The notes below the pieces were generated by a model. That model did no database searches. It was not told the DNA's origin and saw only the letters and a list, made by a program, of their open reading frames with translations. A program made the translations under genes and the position numbers. From a virus, in the IMG/VR virus record IMGVR_UViG_3300035698_001334, positions 1-29,063 of that record: DNA of 29,063 nt. One strand, given 5' to 3'. This document shows, in pieces, positions 10,463 to 17,844 of the stretch (position 1 is the stretch's first letter; each line of letters starts with the position of its first letter).

Positions 10463-10848
10463 TACAGTTTAATGGGCATTGAGTCAGGTTCAAAACCACT
10501 AGCCGCTGCAACTAGCGAGAACAGAACTGAAGGAACTCCAGCACTATTTGGTGTAGCAGGATCAAGATTACCTGGATGTAGCAATGCAAGACTAGATACA
10601 GTTTCTTCTTTGGTAAGTATATCCATGGCATTCATATCTTGTGTAGAACTCAACTGTTTCCATTCCATTCTGGAAAGCCCACGATACACATATCCTTTAC
10701 CACTAATAGGTATGTAGTGAACATCTCCGTACATGCTCTTCCACTGATTGACCTTACCTGGTTCAAGTCCCAGTTCCTTTTCAATATCGGTAAATTTGTC
10801 TGCGGGTTTTTCTTGGCTTTTTTGTTCTTGTTTTTCTTCATTAGCCAT
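10462..10848 (-). CDS. Tail assembly chaperone-like protein 1
   Basis: 128 residues, with AAGGAG 7 bases before the ATG. The N-terminal ~25 residues are Lys/Glu/Gln-rich and probably disordered. Then come WKSMYGDVHYIPISGKGYVY and, later, SLALLHPGNL with GVPSVLFSLVAAASGF. The same two blocks appear in the next gene. The location between tube-family genes and the giant tail genes is where tail assembly chaperones lie in most tailed phages; these bind the tape measure and recruit tube subunits and are absent from the finished virion. The stop shares one base with the next ATG (TAATG). The function is inferred from location and small size; no sequence signature proves it. Confidence 0.55.
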   Translation of the reverse strand: MANEEKQEQKSQEKPADKFTDIEKELGLEPGKVNQWKSMYGDVHYIPISGKGYVYRGLSRMEWKQLSSTQDMNAMDILTKEETVSSLALLHPGNLDPATPNSAGVPSVLFSLVAAASGFEPDSMPIKL

Positions 10849-10877
10849 TTCATTACTCCTTCATAGTAGTAATTTGT

Positions 10878-11594
10878 TTATGAGGAAGCACTACGCTCAC
10901 TCAAGGGTTTAATATACTTTGCTATAAATTCATATCTTTCCTTAATTGGTTCGCCACTTAATTCAGCACGTGAGTTATCTATTCTTTTACTTACTCCAGT
11001 AAATGATACATCCTCAAGTACTTCTACGTATTCAGCACTGGATTGTATAGCGTTAGGACCGTACGTGACTAATATACGTACTGGGGGTATTTTATAAGTT
11101 GAGTTAGTAGGAGGTCCATAGGTACTATTGTTAATTGTTTCACTAGTAAGTTCCTCTGGATTAGTAGATTGACTATTTGGATTCCAGAACTTATCCTTTA
11201 GATAATTGTTTACATAGTTAGGAGTTTCACCATTACGTTGTTCATACTGTCCCATTAAAGCATCTTCCCAATCACTAGCAGATACAGTACCTAGCATCTG
11301 TGCATGGTCCTGCCTCTTTATTTTATCTATAAAGTTAAGGCTTTTAGAGATTGTTTCAGGAGATAGTTTACCTGCTTTATATCCCATAATAGCTTTAGTC
11401 AGGTATCCAACAAACCTAAAGTTTATTGTGAGACTTCCTATAACTACAGATCTAGCTGATGCAGTAGCCCTGAAGTGGTGATCATGATATCCATAGTATA
11501 TCTCTTTTGGTGCTGTCTCAGCATACTCTATAGAGCAGACATCGTCTAACCATTCACTACCAATAAATACCTGTACTTGTGTCGGTGCTACCAT
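10878..11594 (-). CDS. Tail tube-like paralog 3 (divergent)
   Basis: 238 residues starting at TAATG with the previous stop; the absence of a clear ribosome site suggests reinitiation. I see a third, more divergent version of the tube-like pattern: EYAETAPKEIYYGYHDHHFR, then SVVIGSLTINF (compare IAGSLIF and IAGTMIF), and IPPVRILVTYGPNA followed by YVEVLEDVSFTGVSKRIDNS, ending with EPIKERYEFIAKYIKPL. The middle carries an insertion with NPNSQSTNPEELTSETINNS, likely a disordered loop. A baseplate-hub or tube-end protein is a reasonable guess. The homology is a by-eye call and weaker than that between the first two copies. Confidence 0.6.
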   Translation of the reverse strand: MVAPTQVQVFIGSEWLDDVCSIEYAETAPKEIYYGYHDHHFRATASARSVVIGSLTINFRFVGYLTKAIMGYKAGKLSPETISKSLNFIDKIKRQDHAQMLGTVSASDWEDALMGQYEQRNGETPNYVNNYLKDKFWNPNSQSTNPEELTSETINNSTYGPPTNSTYKIPPVRILVTYGPNAIQSSAEYVEVLEDVSFTGVSKRIDNSRAELSGEPIKERYEFIAKYIKPLSERSASS

Positions 11595-12355
11595 TATTTA
11601 TTTGATTCCCATACCCAGCTTGCATTGTCTTTTTGATACATGTCAAAGTTCCAATTGTTTTCTTTAATCTGTCTACTGCTTGCAGCATTACTCATAACTA
11701 CACTACCTTTAAGTATATTACTTACTTCTTCTCTCCATTGATTTGAACGCATAAATGGAGTAACTCCTCTAGCTACATAGGTATATGTAGACTCAGTAAG
11801 TAGGTCATCTATTGAATAGGTAGTACCATAGTTAGCTAAGGTTATACCTACAATTGCTCTTGTTGCTTGCACGCCAGCTTCATTCACAGCATTCAGGATA
11901 ATATTAAAAGGAGGTATTTGGTCTACAAAGAACTCACCTCGTCCTGACATCTCACTTATATATACAGACAAGAACTCAGCAAATACATCTCTAAGTATAT
12001 CTGTGAATATCATTGTACCAGCTATAGTTCTAGAACCTCGTGACCAGTCTGTAGGAGCTGCACTACCAAGTATACGTACAGGATTTATAGTACGAGCTGA
12101 AGATATTGTAATAGTTTGAAGTTGGGCGAATACCTTTAGTCCACCAGATGGTATAAGGTAGTCTATCTTATCCATTATATTTAGATTAGCACTAAGAGCC
12201 TGATTAGGAAAGTATATTACACACTTTATATCAGCACCAGAGAAGGTAGTATATTCAGCGCCACTCCAGTCTGTGCCAAGTAACCTATCCTGTGCCTCTA
12301 GTTTATTTATTTGAGGTCCAGAATACTTTGAGGGCCAGTGCATATATTCTAACAT
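11594..12355 (-). CDS. Tail tube-like paralog 2 (possible tube initiator or baseplate component)
   Basis: 253 residues, with GGAG 8 bases before the ATG. It resembles the preceding tube protein segment by segment: FSGADIKCVI, ITISSARTINPVRILGSAAP, SRGSRTIAGTMIF, IPPFNIILNAVNEAG and SIDDLLTESTYTYVARGVTP occur in the same order as in the tube. It differs by an N-terminal extension of about 35 residues (MLEYMHWPSKYSGPQ) and a C-terminal extension of about 45 residues. Unlike the tube it is rich in ATA and CTA codons, as expected for a low-copy protein. A role as a tube-baseplate adapter or terminal ring is inferred, analogous to the tube-like initiators of other contractile systems. It overlaps the next gene as TAATG. 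Confidence 0.7.
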   Translation of the reverse strand: MLEYMHWPSKYSGPQINKLEAQDRLLGTDWSGAEYTTFSGADIKCVIYFPNQALSANLNIMDKIDYLIPSGGLKVFAQLQTITISSARTINPVRILGSAAPTDWSRGSRTIAGTMIFTDILRDVFAEFLSVYISEMSGRGEFFVDQIPPFNIILNAVNEAGVQATRAIVGITLANYGTTYSIDDLLTESTYTYVARGVTPFMRSNQWREEVSNILKGSVVMSNAASSRQIKENNWNFDMYQKDNASWVWESNK

Positions 12356-12372
12356 TATTAATACTCCAGTAA

Positions 12373-12408
12373 GGTAAGGGGCCCCTTTATATTGGGAGCC
12401 CCCTTACC
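12373..12408 (-). promoter_or_regulatory. Long GC-rich hairpin after the tail tube gene
   Basis: GGTAAGGGG (12373-12381) pairs with CCCCTTACC (12400-12408), extended inward by more G-C pairs around two single-base bulges, with loop TTTATATT. It fills almost all of the 64-base gap. On the transcribed strand it is followed by TTACTGGAG, so there is no T-run; the GGAG ribosome site of the next gene begins 5 bases past the stem. A partial terminator or RNA stabiliser is plausible. Confidence 0.7.
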
Positions 12409-12419
12409 GACTACAATAA

Positions 12420-13058
12420 TTAAGAACTCGTAAAAGCGTGATGGAAGCCTTCCGCGGCGTCCACAGGGGCGCCACCCAGATACCTCCAAGGTACGATTCC
12501 ACGTGCGACGAAAGTCATGTTTTCGTCTGTAGTAATGTCGTCAATTGAAATACCAGAACCAGCGTTCAAGATTTCAACTCCGACCAGTTCCATGCGCATA
12601 GCCGCACCGTATTCAGTCATACCCGTAAGAGTAATATTGAACGGTGGCAGCTGGTCATGATACCATGCATAGGACTTACGAACTTCACCAAGTTGTGACA
12701 TATCAACACCTGCATTAGGTACTTGATCTGGTGAAGGTGCAGAACTACCAGCCGATCTCTGTTTACGCTGATAAGTAATATCTTCTTGAGATGCCCAGAA
12801 GAGAGCTTTCTCTCCCATAGCCTCAAGAAGGTTAGACCTATTCAGCACAACAAATATCAGCGATCCAGCAATACCACGTTTACCTCTGGAAAAAGCTCTA
12901 GGATCTGCGCTACCCATTGTATACACAGGTGCCTTTTCACGAGTAATCGTATACGAAACACCCTGAAGTGTTCCGATTATTTTGTTAGCAAACGTAGCCT
13001 GGATATCAACACCGGAGAATGACTGGTAGCTTTTGGTAACTTCAGATGTCATAGACAT
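12420..13058 (-). CDS. Tail tube protein (major)
   Basis: Inner tube of the contractile tail. 212 residues, with AAGGAG 9 bases before the ATG and located immediately after the sheath, the standard myophage order. Conserved elements are FSGVDIQATF, ITREKAPVYTMGSADPRAFS, KRGIAGSLIF, LPPFNITLTGMTEYG and SIDDITTDENMTFVARGIVP. These are shared with the next gene and, more weakly, with the one after it, so this is one of three tandem paralogs. It is the copy that uses expression-adapted codons (ATC/ATT, CGT, few ATA), which marks it as the abundant tube subunit. A hairpin follows the stop. The identity rests on position, size and paralogy; no single signature residue defines it. Confidence 0.82.
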   Translation of the reverse strand: MSMTSEVTKSYQSFSGVDIQATFANKIIGTLQGVSYTITREKAPVYTMGSADPRAFSRGKRGIAGSLIFVVLNRSNLLEAMGEKALFWASQEDITYQRKQRSAGSSAPSPDQVPNAGVDMSQLGEVRKSYAWYHDQLPPFNITLTGMTEYGAAMRMELVGVEILNAGSGISIDDITTDENMTFVARGIVPWRYLGGAPVDAAEGFHHAFTSS

Positions 13059-13071
13059 TATTTATATCTCC

Positions 13072-14442
13072 TTAACTACCAAGTGAGCCCGGTGGCACAA
13101 GAGATACTCTTGTAGTAATCTGCTTAATTTCAAACGAAACATCCAGTTTTACGTCAAGCAGAATATTACCAAGAATCTGCATAGATGGAGTAGAAAGAAG
13201 AGAGAACGAGAAGTCTTGCAACGACCCATCCTTAATCATCTTACCAAGTCCTTCATCCACTTCAGTCTCAAGTGCATTCCGATTAGTTGGGTTATTAGGT
13301 TCTCCAAGGAAAGGCTCAGCAACTGCACGTATCAGGTTAATTGCTTCGTGAACAATTCTCACTGTACTAAGGTTGACAAAGTCAGACCTGTAGTACTGAG
13401 AGATGTTATAAGCACCTGTTACAGCAAATGAGAGCTTATTTCCACTAGGCTTAGTCAATACAGTAACAAACCTTCCAGTGGAAAGGTTACTGGCTTGCGT
13501 AAGCGACAGGTTTCTAGACGGTGTAGAGTTAGGCAGTATTTTATTACTGGGAGATCTCCTCGCAACAAGAGAAGACATAAGACCAGCATAAGTAGCTGCA
13601 CCATTGTGTGTATACCATCCAAGGGTAGGATTAATCCTACTTGCAATTCCCGAGTAACTGCGAAGGTGCGAAGCAACAACACTAATATAGGAACCAATGT
13701 CAATTGGGTTCCCAATAGCATCTGTAAGCACTTGTCCATCAGTTGACGGGGGAGCTCCACCAGGTATATTCTGATCTGAAGTAGCATAGAATGCATAGTT
13801 GTCAGGCACTCCGTCACCACCAGCATCAGTAACACCATCATAGGAAGTAAATGCACTACCCTGAAGAGCATTAGTATCATAGGCATTAAGAGCGGTAACC
13901 CAAGCAGATATCTCGCTAAGAGTAGGAGTACCAGTAAGACTTGCTATCGGAGGCTCTGTTCCTATAACACCAACTGCTGTGTTATTATTCACAGTTGATC
14001 TATAACAGAAGTTCGCCAATTGATAAGCAAAGTTTCTAGCTTCTCCACCCACACCAGTACTAAGGGCTGTGTCTATATTAGCCACAGGAGCAATAATGTC
14101 AACGTTTGTATTAAGCAAGTAACTGTAGGCAGTAGTGAAAGCATTGTATCTATTAGATGCTGTAATACTGTTGTTGTTACTTACAATCATTACTTCGACA
14201 TTGTCTGCTCCACCATCCCAGGCTTCACTAACTGCTTCAGAGATTTCTGAGGGAGCTCCACTAGCTCTGTCGAACTTGTAGATATCCTCATATCTCGTAA
14301 GCACATACGGATCAAAAAGGTCTACCGTAGTATTGTCAGTTGCACCAAGAATAGTAACCTTCGGCTGGAGGATTGGGCGCGAGACTCTAAGGCCGCCGTC
14401 CTGCACTTCACTGTAAACACCAGGAAGATTATAATCAGCCAT
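13072..14442 (-). CDS. Contractile tail sheath protein
   Basis: Forms the contractile outer cylinder that drives the tube through the cell envelope, making this phage a myovirus. 456 residues, with an ATG 6 bases after GGAGG. The N-terminus has the sheath signature ADYNLPGVYSEVQ, followed by GATDNTTVDLFDPYVLTRYE, where many sheaths have a VGTA...P..I-type start. The body contains GGADNVEVMIV and SYLLNTNVDIIAPVANIDTA. The C-terminal domain has VTGAYNISQYYRSDFVNLST followed by NLIRAVAEPFLGEPNN, and ends with ILGNILLDVKLDVSFEIKQI and TTRVSL, the conserved sheath C-terminal handshake region. The length is on the short side for the family. Confidence 0.92.
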   Translation of the reverse strand: MADYNLPGVYSEVQDGGLRVSRPILQPKVTILGATDNTTVDLFDPYVLTRYEDIYKFDRASGAPSEISEAVSEAWDGGADNVEVMIVSNNNSITASNRYNAFTTAYSYLLNTNVDIIAPVANIDTALSTGVGGEARNFAYQLANFCYRSTVNNNTAVGVIGTEPPIASLTGTPTLSEISAWVTALNAYDTNALQGSAFTSYDGVTDAGGDGVPDNYAFYATSDQNIPGGAPPSTDGQVLTDAIGNPIDIGSYISVVASHLRSYSGIASRINPTLGWYTHNGAATYAGLMSSLVARRSPSNKILPNSTPSRNLSLTQASNLSTGRFVTVLTKPSGNKLSFAVTGAYNISQYYRSDFVNLSTVRIVHEAINLIRAVAEPFLGEPNNPTNRNALETEVDEGLGKMIKDGSLQDFSFSLLSTPSMQILGNILLDVKLDVSFEIKQITTRVSLVPPGSLGS

Positions 14443-14444
14443 TT

Positions 14445-15449
14445 CTATCCTCCACTTTGTAATTGTTGGTCAAGGACTTCAATAGGAATGAAGTCGGACG
14501 TTCCAGTCGGTTGAGACCAGCTATCATCCCAAGGCACTCCTGTGGGCCAGTATACACCAGAAGGCATTAGGCTGAATGTGGCAGCAATCGAACGGATCTT
14601 ACTAATAACGGTAGAGATTACGTTCTCTACCCTTACATTGTACCTAAGTGTTCTATTGACGATGTCATCACGCCAGCGGGTAACCAGCTCATCAGATGTT
14701 CTATCTCTATAGATCAACTTATCGACACCATTCCATCTGAACACGCCTCGGTACAATTCCATGAACTGTTCAAACCACTCGATAAGCTTCTCAGCGGAAG
14801 CGTTGGATTTAGTCCAGCAATCAAGCTGAACCACCGCGTCAAACCACTGACCAGTATAAGATATCGTGTAGCTATCATCAGACTCATAATCTTTAATCTG
14901 TCGAAACCTTTTTCTCTGATCCTTAGTACCCTTTAGATCAGCAGGCTCTTTATTAGCGACAATCCAAGTTATGGTATCACGCCAAGCTTGAGCATACTGA
15001 CTAGAAAGTTCACCAGAACCATCAGGTTCAAATGCATAAGTTTGTGCAAATGTTCTAGGAAAGCCATGCATAAATACCACAGCATCTTCACGCCTGAATT
15101 TAAGCCTATGATAGACTGATGGTGTTTTAGAGTTACCACCTTCAAGAGTAACATATCCTGTGGGATTATCATTAACATCAACCTGAACATCTTTTATTGT
15201 ATATGTAACACCTATAGAGGTGTTATCAATCTTCATACCTTCACGTAGATACCAGGCAAAAGGAAATATACCATTAAAACCATCCAACGGATGGGGAACA
15301 TAATACCCTTGGTATAGACGCAGAGCTTCTTCTATATAGGAATAGAAGTTAGATAACTTCGCAGTGGCGTCCTGCCTGTTAGTATTATCAAGCTTATACT
15401 GACTAGCAAGAAGCTCATCATGTCTTTCAATTTGTCCATCAGCTCTCAT
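14445..15449 (-). CDS. Probable tail-completion or tail-terminator protein
   Basis: 334 residues, directly upstream of the sheath gene. The start is taken at the ATG at 15449, which overlaps the previous stop as ATGA; the longer in-frame TTG at 15473 lacks a ribosome site. Visible features are an N-terminal helical part (ASQYKLDNTNRQDATAKLSN), a central beta region with GVTYTIKDVQVDVNDNPTGY, and a C-terminal half with YTISYTGQWFDAVVQLDCWT, then SAEKLIEWFEQFMELYRGVF and RTLRYNVRVENV. The last part (a beta pair, then a helix, then Arg-rich strands) is the sort of alpha/beta arrangement seen in tail terminators, and the location is that of a terminator. This is contextual; no defining motif is present. 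Confidence 0.6.
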   Translation of the reverse strand: MRADGQIERHDELLASQYKLDNTNRQDATAKLSNFYSYIEEALRLYQGYYVPHPLDGFNGIFPFAWYLREGMKIDNTSIGVTYTIKDVQVDVNDNPTGYVTLEGGNSKTPSVYHRLKFRREDAVVFMHGFPRTFAQTYAFEPDGSGELSSQYAQAWRDTITWIVANKEPADLKGTKDQRKRFRQIKDYESDDSYTISYTGQWFDAVVQLDCWTKSNASAEKLIEWFEQFMELYRGVFRWNGVDKLIYRDRTSDELVTRWRDDIVNRTLRYNVRVENVISTVISKIRSIAATFSLMPSGVYWPTGVPWDDSWSQPTGTSDFIPIEVLDQQLQSGG

Positions 15450-16042
15450 GTTCCAGTAGGCCTTTCTGAACAATATATAGCGAAGAACTCTGATCTACCT
15501 CTTTGATCTCTCATATCATATACGAACTCTATATCCATAAAGTTCACTGTTCTGTATGTCTTTACAGGAGTAGCATTTTCATCAACTTCAATCTCAAGTA
15601 CATAGTCAGCTATACAAGGCCTAAAGAGCAGTATACTAGCAGTGTGAGGATTCTTAAACATAGCCTTCATGTAGTATACGTGCTTACCATAGCCTATGTA
15701 TCCAATATCTTGTCTTACTTCTCTAGCCTGTGATTCAACGTCTACTGTAAGCCTGTGCACTGTTTTAACTATATAGTCCTGATACATAAACTTAGTACCC
15801 ATACAGTACTTACAGTCTTTAGTATGTTGCTCCTTAGTTGTTGGGTCGTAGTTTGGACAGGGTTTATCTGTTACCTTACGGTAAATAGTGTCACGTCCTC
15901 TTAAACGAATGAATTCATCGATCTCATTTCTACTATCTATATCACTACTGAATACATCAAAAGGCGCACCATCTACCTTACGCCTATCAGCGTTAGATTC
16001 GTAGGGCCCCTTAGCACGTGAAATATAAAGATCTTCGCTCAA
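15446..16042 (-). CDS. Neck/head-tail junction protein with Cys/His cluster
   Basis: 198 residues from a TTG start (16042) that overlaps the previous TGA as TTGA; AAGGA lies 7 bases upstream and no other Met occurs for about 80 codons. Residues 60-82 contain KPCPNYDPTTKEQHTKDCKY followed by CMGTK: Cys62, His73, Cys77 and Cys80, resembling the zinc-ribbon-like cluster of phage neck proteins, where the pattern is usually CPxC...CxxCxGTG. Here Tyr65 replaces the second Cys, and His73 may substitute. The rest is beta-rich (RPCIADYVLEIEVDENATPV, YRTVNFMDIEFVYDMRDQRG). Position before the sheath suggests a head-completion or stopper protein. The fold is inferred. Confidence 0.65.
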   Translation of the reverse strand: MSEDLYISRAKGPYESNADRRKVDGAPFDVFSSDIDSRNEIDEFIRLRGRDTIYRKVTDKPCPNYDPTTKEQHTKDCKYCMGTKFMYQDYIVKTVHRLTVDVESQAREVRQDIGYIGYGKHVYYMKAMFKNPHTASILLFRPCIADYVLEIEVDENATPVKTYRTVNFMDIEFVYDMRDQRGRSEFFAIYCSERPTGT

Positions 16043-16335
16043 TTATTCATCCTTCCAACTCCGATAGACTTAAGGTTTCTCAAGCTATCCAAAAGTGTTT
16101 TAGCATCTACACTCAACTCACAGTTAGAGTAGGATATAAGAAGCTCTGACATGCCGGGTTTCCGGAATACAAACTCACTCTTCATGGATCCTCTACTTCT
16201 ACCCTTTACTGACCTTACTTCGATAAGTTCATGGCCAGAAGCTACAATAGCTGCAGCATGAGAAATATCCGAGGTACAGTAATATCGTTTTTCATCTGGG
16301 GAAGTTCCTTCTGAAATTTCAACATTCATGTTCAT
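16039..16335 (-). CDS. DUF5659-like small protein
   Basis: 98 residues. The sequence YYCTSDISHAAAIVASGHEL, then a Gly/Arg-rich turn, EFVFRKP, and NCELSVDAKTLLDSLRNLKS matches my recollection of the DUF5659 pattern (F/Y-x-T-S-D-hydrophobic-x-x-A-A, a short beta hairpin ending F-x-F, then a helix with VDA...LRxLK). The function of that family is unknown. The ATG overlaps the previous stop (TAATG) with GGAG 4 bases away; an alternative ATG two codons on has a 10-base spacer. It sits between the Ig-like protein and the neck genes, so it may be a minor structural or assembly protein, or simply a passenger in the operon. Confidence 0.65.
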   Translation of the reverse strand: MNMNVEISEGTSPDEKRYYCTSDISHAAAIVASGHELIEVRSVKGRSRGSMKSEFVFRKPGMSELLISYSNCELSVDAKTLLDSLRNLKSIGVGRMNN

Positions 16336-17831
16336 TAATCTCCTGGACTAGGGCATATAAATAGTCCGGTTTGACCTCGGTACGTACCGAAGTAATTTTG
16401 TGAACTAGTACTATAGCTTGTATGTGGATGCGCACCATGGGCGTAGCCCATCTTAGCAAACCTCATTGCAACCATATTGGATGCAGGTACTAATAGAGTA
16501 GTCATATCGTAGTATGCACTTCCAAACTCATACTCACTATCCCATCTACGCACATAGCCTGCTGCATCAGAGTCATAGGCTGTTATACCTTTAATAGCCA
16601 TTCTGGGACCTGATTGACCACGCATGAATTCAATCTTCTTATCCAATTCTTCAAGCGCTTTAGCTGCTCTTCCTCGTAAGCCATCATCTAACATAGCTTT
16701 AGGTATACCAGCATAGTCTATGTTCAGGTCACCAAGGACTTTCTTCTGACCAGCAAGTACCTGTGCTCTAGAGCTAATCATATCATAAAGATCAAGTACT
16801 GATTTGTGTCTAACCCAGTGCTTTACCTGAGGGTATGGGTTTCTAAGATCAAACGTAAATGCAGCCTTTTCCCATACTTCAATAGAGTTCTTATGCAGCA
16901 CACGATTAATAGTATCATCAAACGTATCAGCAAGCATAGGACCACATTCAGTTCTCAAGAATAATGGAGCCAGGAATCTTGGGAAGAACTCAGTGGTAAG
17001 TACAACATTTGTATCCTCAAGCAGTGAATGTCCATTAGTATCTTTTATATCTGTAGATAGTGCAAACGTTATCTGTGTATTATAGTTAAATGCAGGATCC
17101 TCATCATTAGGTGTCCAGGTAATTGTAGACCCACTTACTGAGAAAGTACCAGTAGGTTGAACAAAGCTAGATAGAGGAACACCTTCACCAGTACACATCA
17201 TTAGATAAGGTAGCCCATCAGTTCCTGGTGCAGCATAGTATTCGTCCATACCTAACACAGGATCTGTAATCATAGCCATAGACTCTGATGTAATTGTAGA
17301 AGAGTCTATAGCAGCACTAAATGTAAAGGTCACACCGGTAAGACTGTTACTAAGGTTTGTAGAGAAGCCCCTAGGATACACAGTATCTATTTCCAGCCCA
17401 CCTCTATCAGTTATATCTTCTATGCGTATAGGGCCGTCGTAGTCTATGTCAGCGCGTTCTCTTACTTCTTCATACAGTGCAAAGTGTTCTTCATCTGTAT
17501 TAAAGATAAACCTGTAAGATGTTACAAGTTCATCTCCAGTAGAAGATTTAATTGCACCAGCTGGGTTACCAGCATCTGTACCAATTAAAGAAACAGTATA
17601 ACCAGTGTCTTCTTTAAATGATTTTGAAGGAGTGAAGGTAACTGTAGTACCACTAACAGTGTAGTCACCATAAACCAGATCAAGTGTATCTGTACGATAC
17701 ACAGGCATAGTACCACTGGATACAGAATCCGAATCTATAGAAGTGTTAAATGTAACAGTAATAGGTAGAGTTATATTTACACTACTTTCGGAATCTGATG
17801 GTGACGTAGTTACTACAGTTGGTACTGCCAC
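16335..17831 (-). CDS. Ig-like (Big_5/SbsA-type) domain protein with connector-like C-terminus
   Basis: 498 residues from a GTG start (17831) with GGAG 6 bases upstream; no ATG is suitably placed. Residues about 3-113 and 148-290 form two Ig-like domains of the SbsA/Big_5 type: each starts with a V-x-x-x-x-P or VYPRGFSTN strand, then ITVTFNTSIDSDSVSSGTM or VTFTFSAAIDSSTITSESM, and later VTFTPSKSFKEDTGYTVSL or ITWTPNDEDPAFNYNTQITF. Residues 290-498 are different: KSVLDLYDMISSRAQVLAGQ, KVLGDLNIDYAG and a helix with ALEELDKKIEFM, which I recall from phage head-tail connector-region proteins. The Ig domains are probably surface-exposed and may bind carbohydrate or the cell surface. The stop shares one base with the next start (TAATG). 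The adaptor role is inferred. Confidence 0.7.
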   Translation of the reverse strand: MAVPTVVTTSPSDSESSVNITLPITVTFNTSIDSDSVSSGTMPVYRTDTLDLVYGDYTVSGTTVTFTPSKSFKEDTGYTVSLIGTDAGNPAGAIKSSTGDELVTSYRFIFNTDEEHFALYEEVRERADIDYDGPIRIEDITDRGGLEIDTVYPRGFSTNLSNSLTGVTFTFSAAIDSSTITSESMAMITDPVLGMDEYYAAPGTDGLPYLMMCTGEGVPLSSFVQPTGTFSVSGSTITWTPNDEDPAFNYNTQITFALSTDIKDTNGHSLLEDTNVVLTTEFFPRFLAPLFLRTECGPMLADTFDDTINRVLHKNSIEVWEKAAFTFDLRNPYPQVKHWVRHKSVLDLYDMISSRAQVLAGQKKVLGDLNIDYAGIPKAMLDDGLRGRAAKALEELDKKIEFMRGQSGPRMAIKGITAYDSDAAGYVRRWDSEYEFGSAYYDMTTLLVPASNMVAMRFAKMGYAHGAHPHTSYSTSSQNYFGTYRGQTGLFICPSPGD

Positions 17832-17844
17832 AATACACTCCTAA

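Noticed and set aside
10440-10490. Programmed -1 frameshift joining the two chaperone-like genes
   Set aside because: I see no XXXYYYZ slippery heptamer near the junction, and the second gene has its own ATG and its own copy of the shared domain.
12373-12408. Classical intrinsic terminator after the tube gene
   Set aside because: There is no T-run after the stem, and coupled tail genes continue immediately downstream.
13455-13886. 143-residue Leu/Met-rich frame on the minus strand inside the sheath gene
   Set aside because: It is an alternate reading frame within the well-supported sheath gene, with no ribosome site and implausible composition.
15471-15473. TTG start for the gene before the sheath
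   Set aside because: No ribosome site precedes it; the ATG at 15449 overlaps the previous stop as ATGA, matching the coupling style of the operon.
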